Below are positions 25,725 to 33,561 of a stretch of DNA of 53,520 bases, in pieces. The stretch covers positions 1 through 53,520 of the forward strand of contig CALUVP010000162.1 of the NCBI GenBank assembly GCA_944324215.1, given 5' to 3'. The DNA is from Candidatus Gastranaerophilales bacterium. Its GTDB lineage: Bacteria; Cyanobacteriota; Vampirovibrionia; Gastranaerophilales; Gastranaerophilaceae. Each line of letters opens with the position of its first letter. Positions within the stretch are counted from its first letter, which is position 1. A program made the position numbers and the translations under genes. Below the pieces are notes generated by a model. It was not told the DNA's origin. It searched no databases and saw only the letters and a list, made by a program, of their open reading frames with translations.

Positions 25725-26873
25725 ATGAGGACGAGGTTAGCTGGACTATTATTATTAAGCGTATTATGTATGAATACAGCTTTTGCAGACACACCTTTCC
25801 AAGGTCATGCTGAATTTGACGATCAATATACAGAATTGGATAAGGAGCTGTTTACCGGTAAGAAAGAGACTTTAGAAAAACGTGATATTATCCAAATGAC
25901 AGTTTCTCAAGTTTTGGATGGTTCTTTTTCGATTGAAGGAGATGAGTTTTTTGCAGAAGTAACAAGCGATGTTGTTGGAGATAAGGGAGTTATTATACCC
26001 AAAGGGACCGTAGCACACGGAGTCATAACCCAAACAAGTGAAGCTAAAAGACTCGGACGTGATGGATATCTTAGTTTAAGTTTTGATTACCTTGTAACAC
26101 CTGACGGGCGTGAAATTCCTATAGAGGGAAGTATGTCTACTAAATTACATCCAATCAAAGCTGCAACAAAAATAATAGCAACCGATGTAGGATATACTGC
26201 TGTCGGAGGACTTGCTGGAGGCTTATTTGCAGTTCAAGCATTAGGTCTGGAAGCCGCTATTGCTTCTCAAGGTTATACTGTTGCTGGAGGTGCTGCTCTT
26301 GGTGGAACTATTGGTTTAGGAATGTCTCTCTACAGAAAAGGTAAAAATGTTCTAATTGCTCCGGGAGACGAAATAAAAGTTCGCATTTTATCAGATGTCG
26401 AATTACCAGTCTATAGAGAAGAAGCTTTAAAACAAAAAGAATTACATTATCCTGGGCTTGATATAAGAATTGCTAATATTCTATACGAAAAAGACCCTTT
26501 TGGAGAAGTTAACACTATTACTTTGTCGCTTTCAATTTCTAACATGTCAAAAAAAGCTATATCAGGTATGGATTTAGCCTTGATGAATGATTACAATGCA
26601 ATTTACAATCCTTCAATTTTCGGGGATACAAAGCTTCTGTTTTCACAGCTTAAACCAGGAGACAGATATGCCGGCAAAATTTCTTTTGCAGTAAATAATG
26701 TTAAACAATCCTTCTGGCTAATTGTAAATGATAGAGCTACAAACAAACCCCTCGCCAAGATTTCTCTTGATAATGCATACAAAAATGTCTCAAAAGATGT
26801 AAAAAAACGTAATGAAAAAATGCGCAAAGGCAAAAAGAACTTCTACAAAGAAGAAGGTCCTTTTGACATATAA
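25725..26873 (+). CDS. Exported envelope protein with beta domain and glycine-rich segment
   Basis: A signal peptide (1-22, TAFA) precedes a 360-residue mature protein. Residues about 55-150 form a beta-rich domain built around VIIPKGTVAHGVITQ and YLSLSFDYLVTPDGREIPI. A glycine-rich hydrophobic stretch (about 152-205) follows, then DEIKVRILSDVEL. The same order of elements occurs in the protein at 32525. The C-terminal part (about 245-345) looks like an immunoglobulin-like beta sandwich, and the tail is Lys-rich. The first domain is loosely reminiscent of TrbI/VirB10-type beta domains; function unknown. It is probably periplasmic or outer-membrane associated. Confidence 0.75.
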   Translation: MRTRLAGLLLLSVLCMNTAFADTPFQGHAEFDDQYTELDKELFTGKKETLEKRDIIQMTVSQVLDGSFSIEGDEFFAEVTSDVVGDKGVIIPKGTVAHGVITQTSEAKRLGRDGYLSLSFDYLVTPDGREIPIEGSMSTKLHPIKAATKIIATDVGYTAVGGLAGGLFAVQALGLEAAIASQGYTVAGGAALGGTIGLGMSLYRKGKNVLIAPGDEIKVRILSDVELPVYREEALKQKELHYPGLDIRIANILYEKDPFGEVNTITLSLSISNMSKKAISGMDLALMNDYNAIYNPSIFGDTKLLFSQLKPGDRYAGKISFAVNNVKQSFWLIVNDRATNKPLAKISLDNAYKNVSKDVKKRNEKMRKGKKNFYKEEGPFDI

Positions 26874-26897
26874 CATAAATTCCTGCATTTTTATTCA

Positions 26898-27443
26898 TTA
26901 ATCAAGGTCATAATTTAACATCGAAACAACTTTAACTCCGTTGTTTTCAATTTTTTCTCTGCCTTTTAGAGGATCTAATTCTATTATGAAAGCCGCAGCA
27001 ACAACCTCTGCCCCAACTCGCTTAACAAGATTACAAGCAGCAACAGCAGTTCCGCCAGTTGCAAGTAAGTCATCAATTACTAAAACTCTGTAACCTTCTT
27101 TGAGAGCATCTGCATGCATTTCTATAGTATCTGTTCCATACTCTAATGAATATGTCTCTTTTATTGTTTCAGCAGGTAATTTGTTTGGTTTTCTTATTGG
27201 AATAAAACCTACCCCCATTTTATTTGCAAGAGCTGCTCCAAAAATAAAACCTCTCGATTCTATACCTGCAATATAATCAATTTTTTCATTTTTAAAATTT
27301 TCAAAAAGATATTCAATACATAAGTCAAAAGCTTTTGGATCTTTCACAATAGTAGTAACATCCAAAAACAGAATTCCTTCCTTTGGAAAATTCGGAACTT
27401 CTCTAACATTTTCTCTTACATATTTCAAATCTTTAATATCCAT
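26898..27443 (-). CDS. apt: Adenine phosphoribosyltransferase
   Basis: It converts adenine plus PRPP to AMP. The PRPP loop VLVIDDLLATGGTA and the adenine-binding region SRGFIFGAALANKMGVGFIPIR are complete, and the N-terminal VPNFPKEGILFLDVTTI is diagnostic. The 181-residue length is slightly above average. AAAGAGG lies upstream of the ATG. It follows the GT2 gene by 35 bp, so the two are probably cotranscribed. Confidence 0.96.
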   Translation of the reverse strand: MDIKDLKYVRENVREVPNFPKEGILFLDVTTIVKDPKAFDLCIEYLFENFKNEKIDYIAGIESRGFIFGAALANKMGVGFIPIRKPNKLPAETIKETYSLEYGTDTIEMHADALKEGYRVLVIDDLLATGGTAVAACNLVKRVGAEVVAAAFIIELDPLKGREKIENNGVKVVSMLNYDLD

Positions 27444-27478
27444 CTATTTATACCTCTTTAAACTATATTGTAATAAAT

Positions 27479-28831
27479 CTAAACACCAACTGTTTCCAAT
27501 TCCTTTTCTTGAGCCTGTTGCGCTTCAACAACTAAACCGTGGGCAGTTTTTCCCCAGTTCAAATCTTTCTTGCAGAATAATATCTTACCACAAATAAAAA
27601 GCTCCATCGGAAACCAAATTATCAAAAAATAAACAGTAGTCTCAAAAGCTTGTTTTAAAGCCTTCATCCTTGAGAAATGGTCATACCTTCTCAAGCTATA
27701 TCTAATAGCAAAAATAAAACCTAGACCGACAACCGAAGATACTATAAGAGAAGACCATAGAACATTATGTAAACTGTACGGATCTGTCTTGTCAGTAAGT
27801 AGTTTTACTACTCTAAAAAAGACTTCCATCATAAACCACAACGGCATTATAAACTGTGTAATGTATATAGCCATATCAAGTCTTGCTCTTAGGGACATTT
27901 TTTTTGATTTCATCGCCTCAAAAAAATACTCTAAATATCTTCTAATAGTTCCCTCTAGCCATCTTCGGCGTTGTCTGAACAAAGGTTTGACGCAAACAAT
28001 ACCTTCTTCATAAACAAGAGCCTCGGGACAAAAACGAACGTCCCAACCTTTTATATGAAGCCTAGTAGACATATCCAAATCATCAGTTATTGTGTAATTG
28101 TTCCAGCCGTGAATATCCTCAAGTGCCTGTCGTTTTATAAGTTCACCGTTACCTCTAAGTTCAACCGCACCCTTCACAGCATCGCGTCCTACCTGTAAAT
28201 ATGTATCAAAAGTATACTCGTTATTTTGACACCTTGTAAGAAAATTGACATCTTTATTTCTAATAATCTTTCTCGCCTGAACGGCACCAACATCAGCCGG
28301 CTCAAGTTGTGGAACCAATTTATTTAAGAAATCCGAGTCAACTGTAGCATCAGCATCAAAAACGAGAATTGCATCACCCTTAGCAATTTTAAACGCATCA
28401 TTTAAAACTGCAGATTTTCCTGAAAAAGCATCATCATCACGTATTAAAGCTTTTACATTTTCATGCTTTTCTTCAAGAGATTTAATAATCGATGCGGTAC
28501 TATCAGAACTTCTATCATCAATAACTATAACCTCAAAAGCCGGATAATCCATTTTTAAAACATTCTCAACCGTATTTGCAATAACAGCCTCTTCGTTATG
28601 AGCAGGTATCATAACTGTTACAAAAGGTTTATAATTTTCGTTAACCACAGGCGGATGTTTTTTTAATTTACGTTTTTGGTACTTTGTCGCAGCTATTGAA
28701 TACAAACCATAAGTAACCATACACACACACAAAATAATGAATCCGACGATCGTATTTACATAATTCTGAAATACATACAAAAATACGCCAAGACACGATA
28801 ATATTATAAATAGAAGTATTCTTTCTCTCAT
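27479..28831 (-). CDS. Membrane glycosyltransferase family 2 (polysaccharide synthase-like)
   Basis: Two N-terminal membrane segments (about 5-20 and 28-47) precede a cytoplasmic GT2 domain with MIPAHNEE (74-81), DDRSSDST (105-112), DADAT (159-163), TDDLD (249-253) and QRRRW (287-291). C-terminal membrane segments lie at about 325-345, 360-382 and 405-425. This D,DxD,D,QxxRW layout is that of processive synthases such as poly-beta-1,6-GlcNAc or cellulose synthases. No PgaB/IcaB-type partner is in the window, so the polymer cannot be named. GGGGAG precedes the ATG. Confidence 0.88.
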   Translation of the reverse strand: MRERILLFIILSCLGVFLYVFQNYVNTIVGFIILCVCMVTYGLYSIAATKYQKRKLKKHPPVVNENYKPFVTVMIPAHNEEAVIANTVENVLKMDYPAFEVIVIDDRSSDSTASIIKSLEEKHENVKALIRDDDAFSGKSAVLNDAFKIAKGDAILVFDADATVDSDFLNKLVPQLEPADVGAVQARKIIRNKDVNFLTRCQNNEYTFDTYLQVGRDAVKGAVELRGNGELIKRQALEDIHGWNNYTITDDLDMSTRLHIKGWDVRFCPEALVYEEGIVCVKPLFRQRRRWLEGTIRRYLEYFFEAMKSKKMSLRARLDMAIYITQFIMPLWFMMEVFFRVVKLLTDKTDPYSLHNVLWSSLIVSSVVGLGFIFAIRYSLRRYDHFSRMKALKQAFETTVYFLIIWFPMELFICGKILFCKKDLNWGKTAHGLVVEAQQAQEKELETVGV

Positions 28832-28939
28832 AATCTCCCCAGCAATAATACAATTATATCAAAAACATTAACTTTTATTTCAAAATCCCGAAAAAAATAA
28901 ATTCAATTTTACATTTCTTAACAAAACGCACTAAAAAAA

Positions 28940-28978
28940 GCAATTTTTTTACCTTTAAATACTTTATATATACATAAG
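28940..28978 (+). promoter_or_regulatory. CAATT...TACTTTATA motif, site 2
   Basis: GCAATTTTTTTAC (28940-28952) and TACTTTATATATACATAAG (28960-28978) precede the 93-residue gene. The spacing is identical to that at 16364-16400. Confidence 0.55.
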
Positions 28979-29001
28979 AGATATTTAAGAGAGGACAAAA
29001 G

Positions 29002-29283
29002 ATGTTATTCACTACTCAAACTGTTTCAAACGAAGAAATTAAATCTTTAGACAACTTCTTTAACGAATTTGAAAATGTTGAAAATAACTTTGTTGAAGAT
29101 ATTGAAACACCTGTTTCTAAATACATTACATCTCTTGTTAGCTCTTGCTATCAAAAATCTGTTAACGACATCGCTAACACAAAAGTCGGTAACAAAATCG
29201 TTAGAAAAAGAAACCTTCAACAAGTTATGCAAGAATCGTTCTTCTACGGTGCTAACAGATTCGGTAACAATTTTATAGCATAG
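29002..29283 (+). CDS. Small polar protein of unknown function (93 aa)
   Basis: I recognise no family. It is Asn/Glu/Lys-rich with a probable amphipathic helix at 8-35, no signal peptide and one cysteine (Cys51). GAGAGG lies 12 bp upstream of the ATG. The promoter motif at 28940-28978 is shared with two glycine-rich protein genes, which suggests co-regulation. It is monocistronic: about 180 nt of untranslated RNA with a long hairpin follow before the terminator at 29466-29495. Confidence 0.72.
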   Translation: MLFTTQTVSNEEIKSLDNFFNEFENVENNFVEDIETPVSKYITSLVSSCYQKSVNDIANTKVGNKIVRKRNLQQVMQESFFYGANRFGNNFIA

Positions 29284-29616
29284 TAACTTTATCTATACTA
29301 AAAAGAAAAAATCAAAAAAAGAAAAGAACATCCGGGTTTAAAATCTTCATATATGTTCTTTCTTTTCAAACTTATACAAAGGGTCGAGTAGTTAAATTTT
29401 AAATTACAAAACCCATTTACCCCCAACTCTCTTATATAATCTTACATCTTACTAAAATAGGTTTTACTCCCTAATTAAAATGGGGAGTTTTTTTTGTTCA
29501 TACTTAATAAGATTATTTTTATTTATATTCTGTGATATTGTAAACAAATTTTACAAAAAGTGATATAAGCTTTTGTGAGTTTTCTTTTTACCAAATTTTT
29601 ATAGTAAAATCTTTAT
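29284..29616 (+). other. Intergenic region with hairpins
   Basis: No gene is visible. A long-loop hairpin (AAGAACAT/ATGTTCTT, about 29325-29365) is followed by the terminator at 29466-29495. An inverted repeat, TTGTAAA-CAAAT-TTTACAA (29538-29556), lies about 50 bp upstream of the symporter -10 box (TAAAAT 29605-29610) and could be an operator. Confidence 0.45.
29466..29495 (+). terminator. Intrinsic terminator
   Basis: ACTCCC/GGGAGT stem with a short A-rich loop, followed by eight T residues. Confidence 0.75.
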
Positions 29617-31083
29617 ATGAATTTAGATGCCGCTATAGATAGTGTATTATCTCCAGTTGCCGACAAAATTTCCGGTTTTATATTCTCTTATATAACAATA
29701 GGAGGGGTAAGAGTGGAATTTCTTGTCGCTCTTTTAATTATTGCGGCTGTGTATTTCACTTTTAGAACAAGATTTATCGGTATATGGGGCTTCAAGCATG
29801 CTATTAAGCTGATTACTAATAAATATAAGCACAACCCAAACGGATATCAAAGAAAGAAAAAAGGAGAACTGTCATCATTTCAAGCTCTTAGCGCAACGAT
29901 TTCAGCATCAGCAGGTATTGGTAATGTTGCAGGTTCTGCGGCTGCTGTTTCTATTGGAGGCCCTGGAGTAATTTTCTGGATGATAATAGCAGGATTTTTC
30001 TCTATGGCTTTGAAATTTTCAGAAGTTTTATTAGGTGTAAAATTTAGAAAAATAAATCCGGACGGAACAGTTTCAGGAGGACCTATGTACTACATACTTG
30101 TAGGACTAAGAGGAAAATATTCACAAAAATTTGCTCCTGCACTTTCAAAAATTTACGCTTTATGCTGCATATTTGCCATGATTGGCGGGTGGAATTTATT
30201 CCAAATAAATGCTATGACTGCACAATTTACAGAAGTAACAGGAGGTAATAACAGCATTTTTGCTAACAACGGCTGGATTTTAGGAATAATCGTTGCTGTT
30301 ATTACTTGGTTTACAATAATTGGAGGGATAAAAGCTATTGGAAAATTTACTTCCAAAGTAACTCCTATTATGTGTTCTTTGTACGTTTTAAGTGCTTTTC
30401 TGGTTTGTTTAGTGAATATTCACCATTTACCAGAAACTGTTGTATTGATTTTAAGAGAAGCATTTTCTCCAAAAGCAATGACTGGAGGAGCTCTTGCTTG
30501 TATGCTCTGGGGCTTTAGGCGTGCAATGTTTGCTAATGAATCTGGCTTAGGTACTGCACCGATTGCATTTTCCGCAGTTAATACTAATAAACCTGTCGCA
30601 CAAGCTTTTATTTCTATGTTACAACCTTTTGTTGATACTGTTATTGTAGGAGTAGCAACAGCTTTTGTTATCGTTGTATCTAAAGTGTATGTTAACGTGG
30701 ACGGAATTGCCGGAATAGAACTTACATCAAAAGCTTTCGCAACAATATGTCCTTGGTATCCTATAATTTTAACAATCATGGCTAGCTGTTTCGTGATATC
30801 AACAATGCTGTGCGGGTCTTATTATGGTCTGAAAGCTTGGAATTTTCTATTCGGATACTCAAATAAAAAAAATCGTATTTTTCAAGCTATTTACTGCATT
30901 TGCATAATTGCCGGTTCAGCTATGAATTTTAAAAGCATAATAAATCTTTCAGATGCTGTCACTTTATTTCTAGCCGTTCCCAATCTAATTGCTGTATTTG
31001 CACTTTCTAATATTGTAATAAAAGAATTAAAACGATATTGCGAAAGATATGAAATTTCACAAGACATAGTAGACAAAATATAG
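29617..31083 (+). CDS. Sodium:alanine/glycine symporter (AGCS family)
   Basis: This inner-membrane protein of 488 residues has about ten or eleven hydrophobic segments. Family signatures are SSFQALSATISASAGIGNVAGSA (about 87-109), GGPGVIFWMIIAGFF and the diagnostic ANESGLGTAPIAFSA (about 307-321). It imports alanine or glycine with Na+. TAAAAT lies 6 bp before the ATG and no Shine-Dalgarno is present, so the mRNA is likely leaderless. A possible operator lies upstream at 29538-29556. Confidence 0.95.
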   Translation: MNLDAAIDSVLSPVADKISGFIFSYITIGGVRVEFLVALLIIAAVYFTFRTRFIGIWGFKHAIKLITNKYKHNPNGYQRKKKGELSSFQALSATISASAGIGNVAGSAAAVSIGGPGVIFWMIIAGFFSMALKFSEVLLGVKFRKINPDGTVSGGPMYYILVGLRGKYSQKFAPALSKIYALCCIFAMIGGWNLFQINAMTAQFTEVTGGNNSIFANNGWILGIIVAVITWFTIIGGIKAIGKFTSKVTPIMCSLYVLSAFLVCLVNIHHLPETVVLILREAFSPKAMTGGALACMLWGFRRAMFANESGLGTAPIAFSAVNTNKPVAQAFISMLQPFVDTVIVGVATAFVIVVSKVYVNVDGIAGIELTSKAFATICPWYPIILTIMASCFVISTMLCGSYYGLKAWNFLFGYSNKKNRIFQAIYCICIIAGSAMNFKSIINLSDAVTLFLAVPNLIAVFALSNIVIKELKRYCERYEISQDIVDKI

Positions 31084-31156
31084 TCTTAATTAATTCTTTA
31101 CTTGCAGGGTATAGTTAAATAGTGTACAATACACTAACAATAAGGATGACATTATT

Positions 31157-32461
31157 ATGCCAAAAATTTATTTCGTGGATGTTACCAATAGAGATGGTGT
31201 TCAAACATCAAGACTTGGACTTGCCAAACTTCAAAAAACAATCATCAATCTTATGCTTGATGATATGGGAGTGACGCAATCTGAGTTTGGATTTCCGACA
31301 ACTATGCACGAATTAAATTACCTCAATGCAAACTTAGAATTAGTAAAACGCGGAGTTATAAAAAAAACAAAACTTTCTGGCTGGATGCGAGCAATTGCAT
31401 CAGATGTTGAACAGTCTTTCACAAATTGTCCTCTTCTCGAAAATTGCAATCTATCTCAATCCACATCAGAACAAATGATAAATGGTAAATACTTAGGCAA
31501 AAAAACACCTCAAGATATATTATATATGACTTGCGAAGCTGTAGAATGCGCAGTTTCTAAAGGTGCAAAAATTATCGGAGTAAATGCAGAAGACGCTTCA
31601 AGAAGTGATCTTGACTATCTAATAAAACTTGCTAAAGAAGTAAAAAAACTCGGTGCTTATCGTTTTAGATATTGTGATACTTTAGGATATGAGGATCCGA
31701 GTACTACATACAATCGAATTTATAGACTTGCAAAAGAGGCACAAATGCCTATAGAACTACATTATCATAATGATTTAGGAATGGCTGTTGCTTGTTCAGT
31801 AGAAGGTGCAAAGGCAGCCGTTGATGCTGGAGTTGATGCATATATTAATACTGCAATAAATGGTATGGGAGAACGCGCGGGTAACGCAGATTTGGTATCT
31901 TGTCTGCTTGCTTGTTTAAAATCTGCGGGATTCAAAGACAAGTACCCAATTGATGAAAAAATTGATTTAAGTAAATCTTGGAAACTTGCAAAGTACACAG
32001 CGTATGCGTTTGGTCTGCCAATTCCAATTAATCAACCTGCTGTTGGTGATAATGCCTTTGCACATGAATCCGGTATTCACGCGGATGGTGCATTAAAAGA
32101 CAGAAGAAATTATGAATTATATGACTTTGAAGAACTCGGACGTGGTGAACCCGAAATTATTGAAACCGGCAGAATGATTACTACGGGTGAATACGGTGGT
32201 ATCAAAGGATTTAGAAACGTTTATGACAAGTTAGAAATAGAATTTAAAGATGAAAATGAGGCAAGAAACATCTTGGAATTAGCTCGTTACGCTAACGTTC
32301 ATACACAAAAGCCATTAACAGAAAGTGAGCTAAAATTCATATATCATTATCCTGATATAGCAGCAAAAATAATGACAGTTTCTCCATTCTACAACCCGGA
32401 AGGTGAACTTCAAAAACGACTTGAAAAGGGTTCTGTTGCAATGCCTTATCAGATTATTTAA
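31157..32461 (+). CDS. Isopropylmalate/homocitrate synthase family enzyme
   Basis: The protein is a TIM-barrel acyl-CoA:2-oxoacid condensing enzyme of the HMGL-like family. DVTNRDGVQTSRLGL (7-21), the metal-binding HYHNDLGMAVACS (about 202-214) and GMGERAGNADL are present, followed by the HESGIHADG motif. At 434 residues it lacks the C-terminal regulatory domain of long LeuA proteins. LeuA, NifV/homocitrate and citramalate synthases cannot be told apart from sequence reading alone, and no pathway partners are nearby. TTGCAG-17-TACAAT and AAGGA lie upstream. Confidence 0.88.
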   Translation: MPKIYFVDVTNRDGVQTSRLGLAKLQKTIINLMLDDMGVTQSEFGFPTTMHELNYLNANLELVKRGVIKKTKLSGWMRAIASDVEQSFTNCPLLENCNLSQSTSEQMINGKYLGKKTPQDILYMTCEAVECAVSKGAKIIGVNAEDASRSDLDYLIKLAKEVKKLGAYRFRYCDTLGYEDPSTTYNRIYRLAKEAQMPIELHYHNDLGMAVACSVEGAKAAVDAGVDAYINTAINGMGERAGNADLVSCLLACLKSAGFKDKYPIDEKIDLSKSWKLAKYTAYAFGLPIPINQPAVGDNAFAHESGIHADGALKDRRNYELYDFEELGRGEPEIIETGRMITTGEYGGIKGFRNVYDKLEIEFKDENEARNILELARYANVHTQKPLTESELKFIYHYPDIAAKIMTVSPFYNPEGELQKRLEKGSVAMPYQII

Positions 32462-32472
32462 GCAAAAAAAAT

Positions 32473-32507
32473 AAAAAGCACTTGATAAAATTTATCAAGT
32501 GCTTTTT
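32473..32507. terminator. Bidirectional intrinsic terminator
   Basis: Near-perfect 17-bp palindrome, with left arm 32473-32489 and right arm 32491-32507 around GCACTTGATAAA. A and T runs flank it, so it serves both converging genes. Confidence 0.85.
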
Positions 32508-32524
32508 GTTATACAACTTTATTT

Positions 32525-33235
32525 CTATTTACAAATACTTATATCATCTAAGACAATAGCATAAACTGTTTCACCTTTTTTAGCTTTGTAGTGACAGCCC
32601 GGAGTAATAAGCCCAACTGCAAGACCAACACCACAACCAATAGGAATACCTATTGCTAACCCCGCACCAATTTCTGCAGGATTTGGAATAAATGCAAAAC
32701 CAACACCGGCACCTGCACCTACAATACCTAAAGTAAGAGTTGATAACACAAGCTTTCCTGTAGTTGTCCAAGGACCTTCTTTTAACTTATAATCCTTAGT
32801 AAAAGGTCTTGCTTTAATATCTATACAAGTATTGTTTGGAAATACGATTTTTCTGAATATCAGACTAACTCTTGCATTTTTATTGAACCACTTTGGTTTT
32901 TCTACGTTTATCACTTCTGCAACAATCTTAGTTCCACATGGCAGTAACAGAGTACCTTCTCTTGTATAAAGAGCTTGCGGCACGACAAAATGAACCATTT
33001 CACCAGCTTGAGAGCATTTTGAGAAAAACTTTTCATCAAAAACAAACTGTAATACGTTACCTTTTTCTATTACATTTCTTAAATTTGTAACAGTTACAAC
33101 GTTACAAGGAGCTTGTTTATGAACATCTAAGTGCTCAATCGCTTGAGTCTGCTCCGCACACTGAGCCAATACAGGAACTGTATTAATACTCAAAAGACTT
33201 AGTGTAAAAAAGAATGAAAGAATTTTTTTTTTTTT
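32525..33235 (-). CDS. Exported glycine-zipper envelope protein; start obscured by a poly-A tract
   Basis: The mature part has a beta domain around LLLPCGTKIVAEVINV, VSLIFRKIVFPNN and CIDIKARPFTKDY. A glycine-rich membrane-like segment and a short YAIVLDDISI ending follow, the same order as in the 25725 protein. The first usable start codon is TTG at 33193, but the frame runs on upstream to 33235. There it encodes a lysine run and ILSFFFTLSLL, which complete an excellent signal peptide. No ATG, GTG or TTG is available for it because of 15 consecutive A residues. Start undetermined; function unknown. Confidence 0.72.
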   Translation of the reverse strand, partial: KKKKILSFFFTLSLLSINTVPVLAQCAEQTQAIEHLDVHKQAPCNVVTVTNLRNVIEKGNVLQFVFDEKFFSKCSQAGEMVHFVVPQALYTREGTLLLPCGTKIVAEVINVEKPKWFNKNARVSLIFRKIVFPNNTCIDIKARPFTKDYKLKEGPWTTTGKLVLSTLTLGIVGAGAGVGFAFIPNPAEIGAGLAIGIPIGCGVGLAVGLITPGCHYKAKKGETVYAIVLDDISICK

Positions 33236-33323
33236 TTAATACCTCTTATTTACATCATATATTTTTAATCACAAGTAGTATAACTTATTTTCAAATTTTT
33301 CTCAATAGTCCAATAGATTTTAC

Positions 33324-33351
33324 AAAAAAAAAGAGCCCACCAAGGCGGACT
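33324..33351 (-). terminator. tRNA-Gln terminator
   Basis: On the minus strand, an AGTCCGCC...GGTGGGCT hairpin with G-U pairs runs into a stretch of nine T residues directly after the tRNA. Confidence 0.7.
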
Positions 33352-33358
33352 TTATAAT

Positions 33359-33434
33359 TGGCTGGGACGGAAGGATTCGAACCTCCGAGATGGCTGGACC
33401 AAAACCAGCTGCCTTACCACTTGGCGACGTCCCA
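33359..33434 (-). tRNA. tRNA-Gln (anticodon UUG), CCA encoded
   Basis: The cloverleaf folds fully: acceptor TGGGACG/CGTCCCA, D arm with AAGTGGTAAGG, anticodon stem GCTGG/CCAGC with loop TTTTGGT (anticodon TTG), and T arm GGAGG-TTCGAAT-CCTTC. Discriminator G is at 33362, and CCA at 33361-33359 is encoded. Confidence 0.97.
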
Positions 33435-33445
33435 TCGCATTTACT

Positions 33446-33473
33446 ATCTTAGAATATCAATATTGATTGTCAA
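33446..33473 (-). promoter_or_regulatory. tRNA-Gln promoter (TTGACA-16-TAAGAT)
   Basis: Same -35, -10 and 16-bp spacing as rRNA P2. The predicted start lies about 5 nt before the tRNA. Confidence 0.75.
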
Positions 33474-33494
33474 GAGGTGTTTTTTTATTTTCTC

Positions 33495-33528
33495 AAAAAA
33501 GGCCTAGAAAAAAATATTTTCTAAGCCA
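33495..33528 (-). terminator. Terminator of the Gly/Met-rich protein gene
   Basis: Minus strand GGCTTAGAAAA...TTTTCTAGGCC followed by TTTTTT. Confidence 0.7.
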
Positions 33529-33561
33529 TATATAAGATTAATAATAGGAGGGTATTTTTTC

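Noticed and set aside
32580-32771. Cysteine/tyrosine-rich frame opposite the glycine zipper
   Set aside because: It is a shifted shadow of the glycine-rich coding region without a ribosome site.
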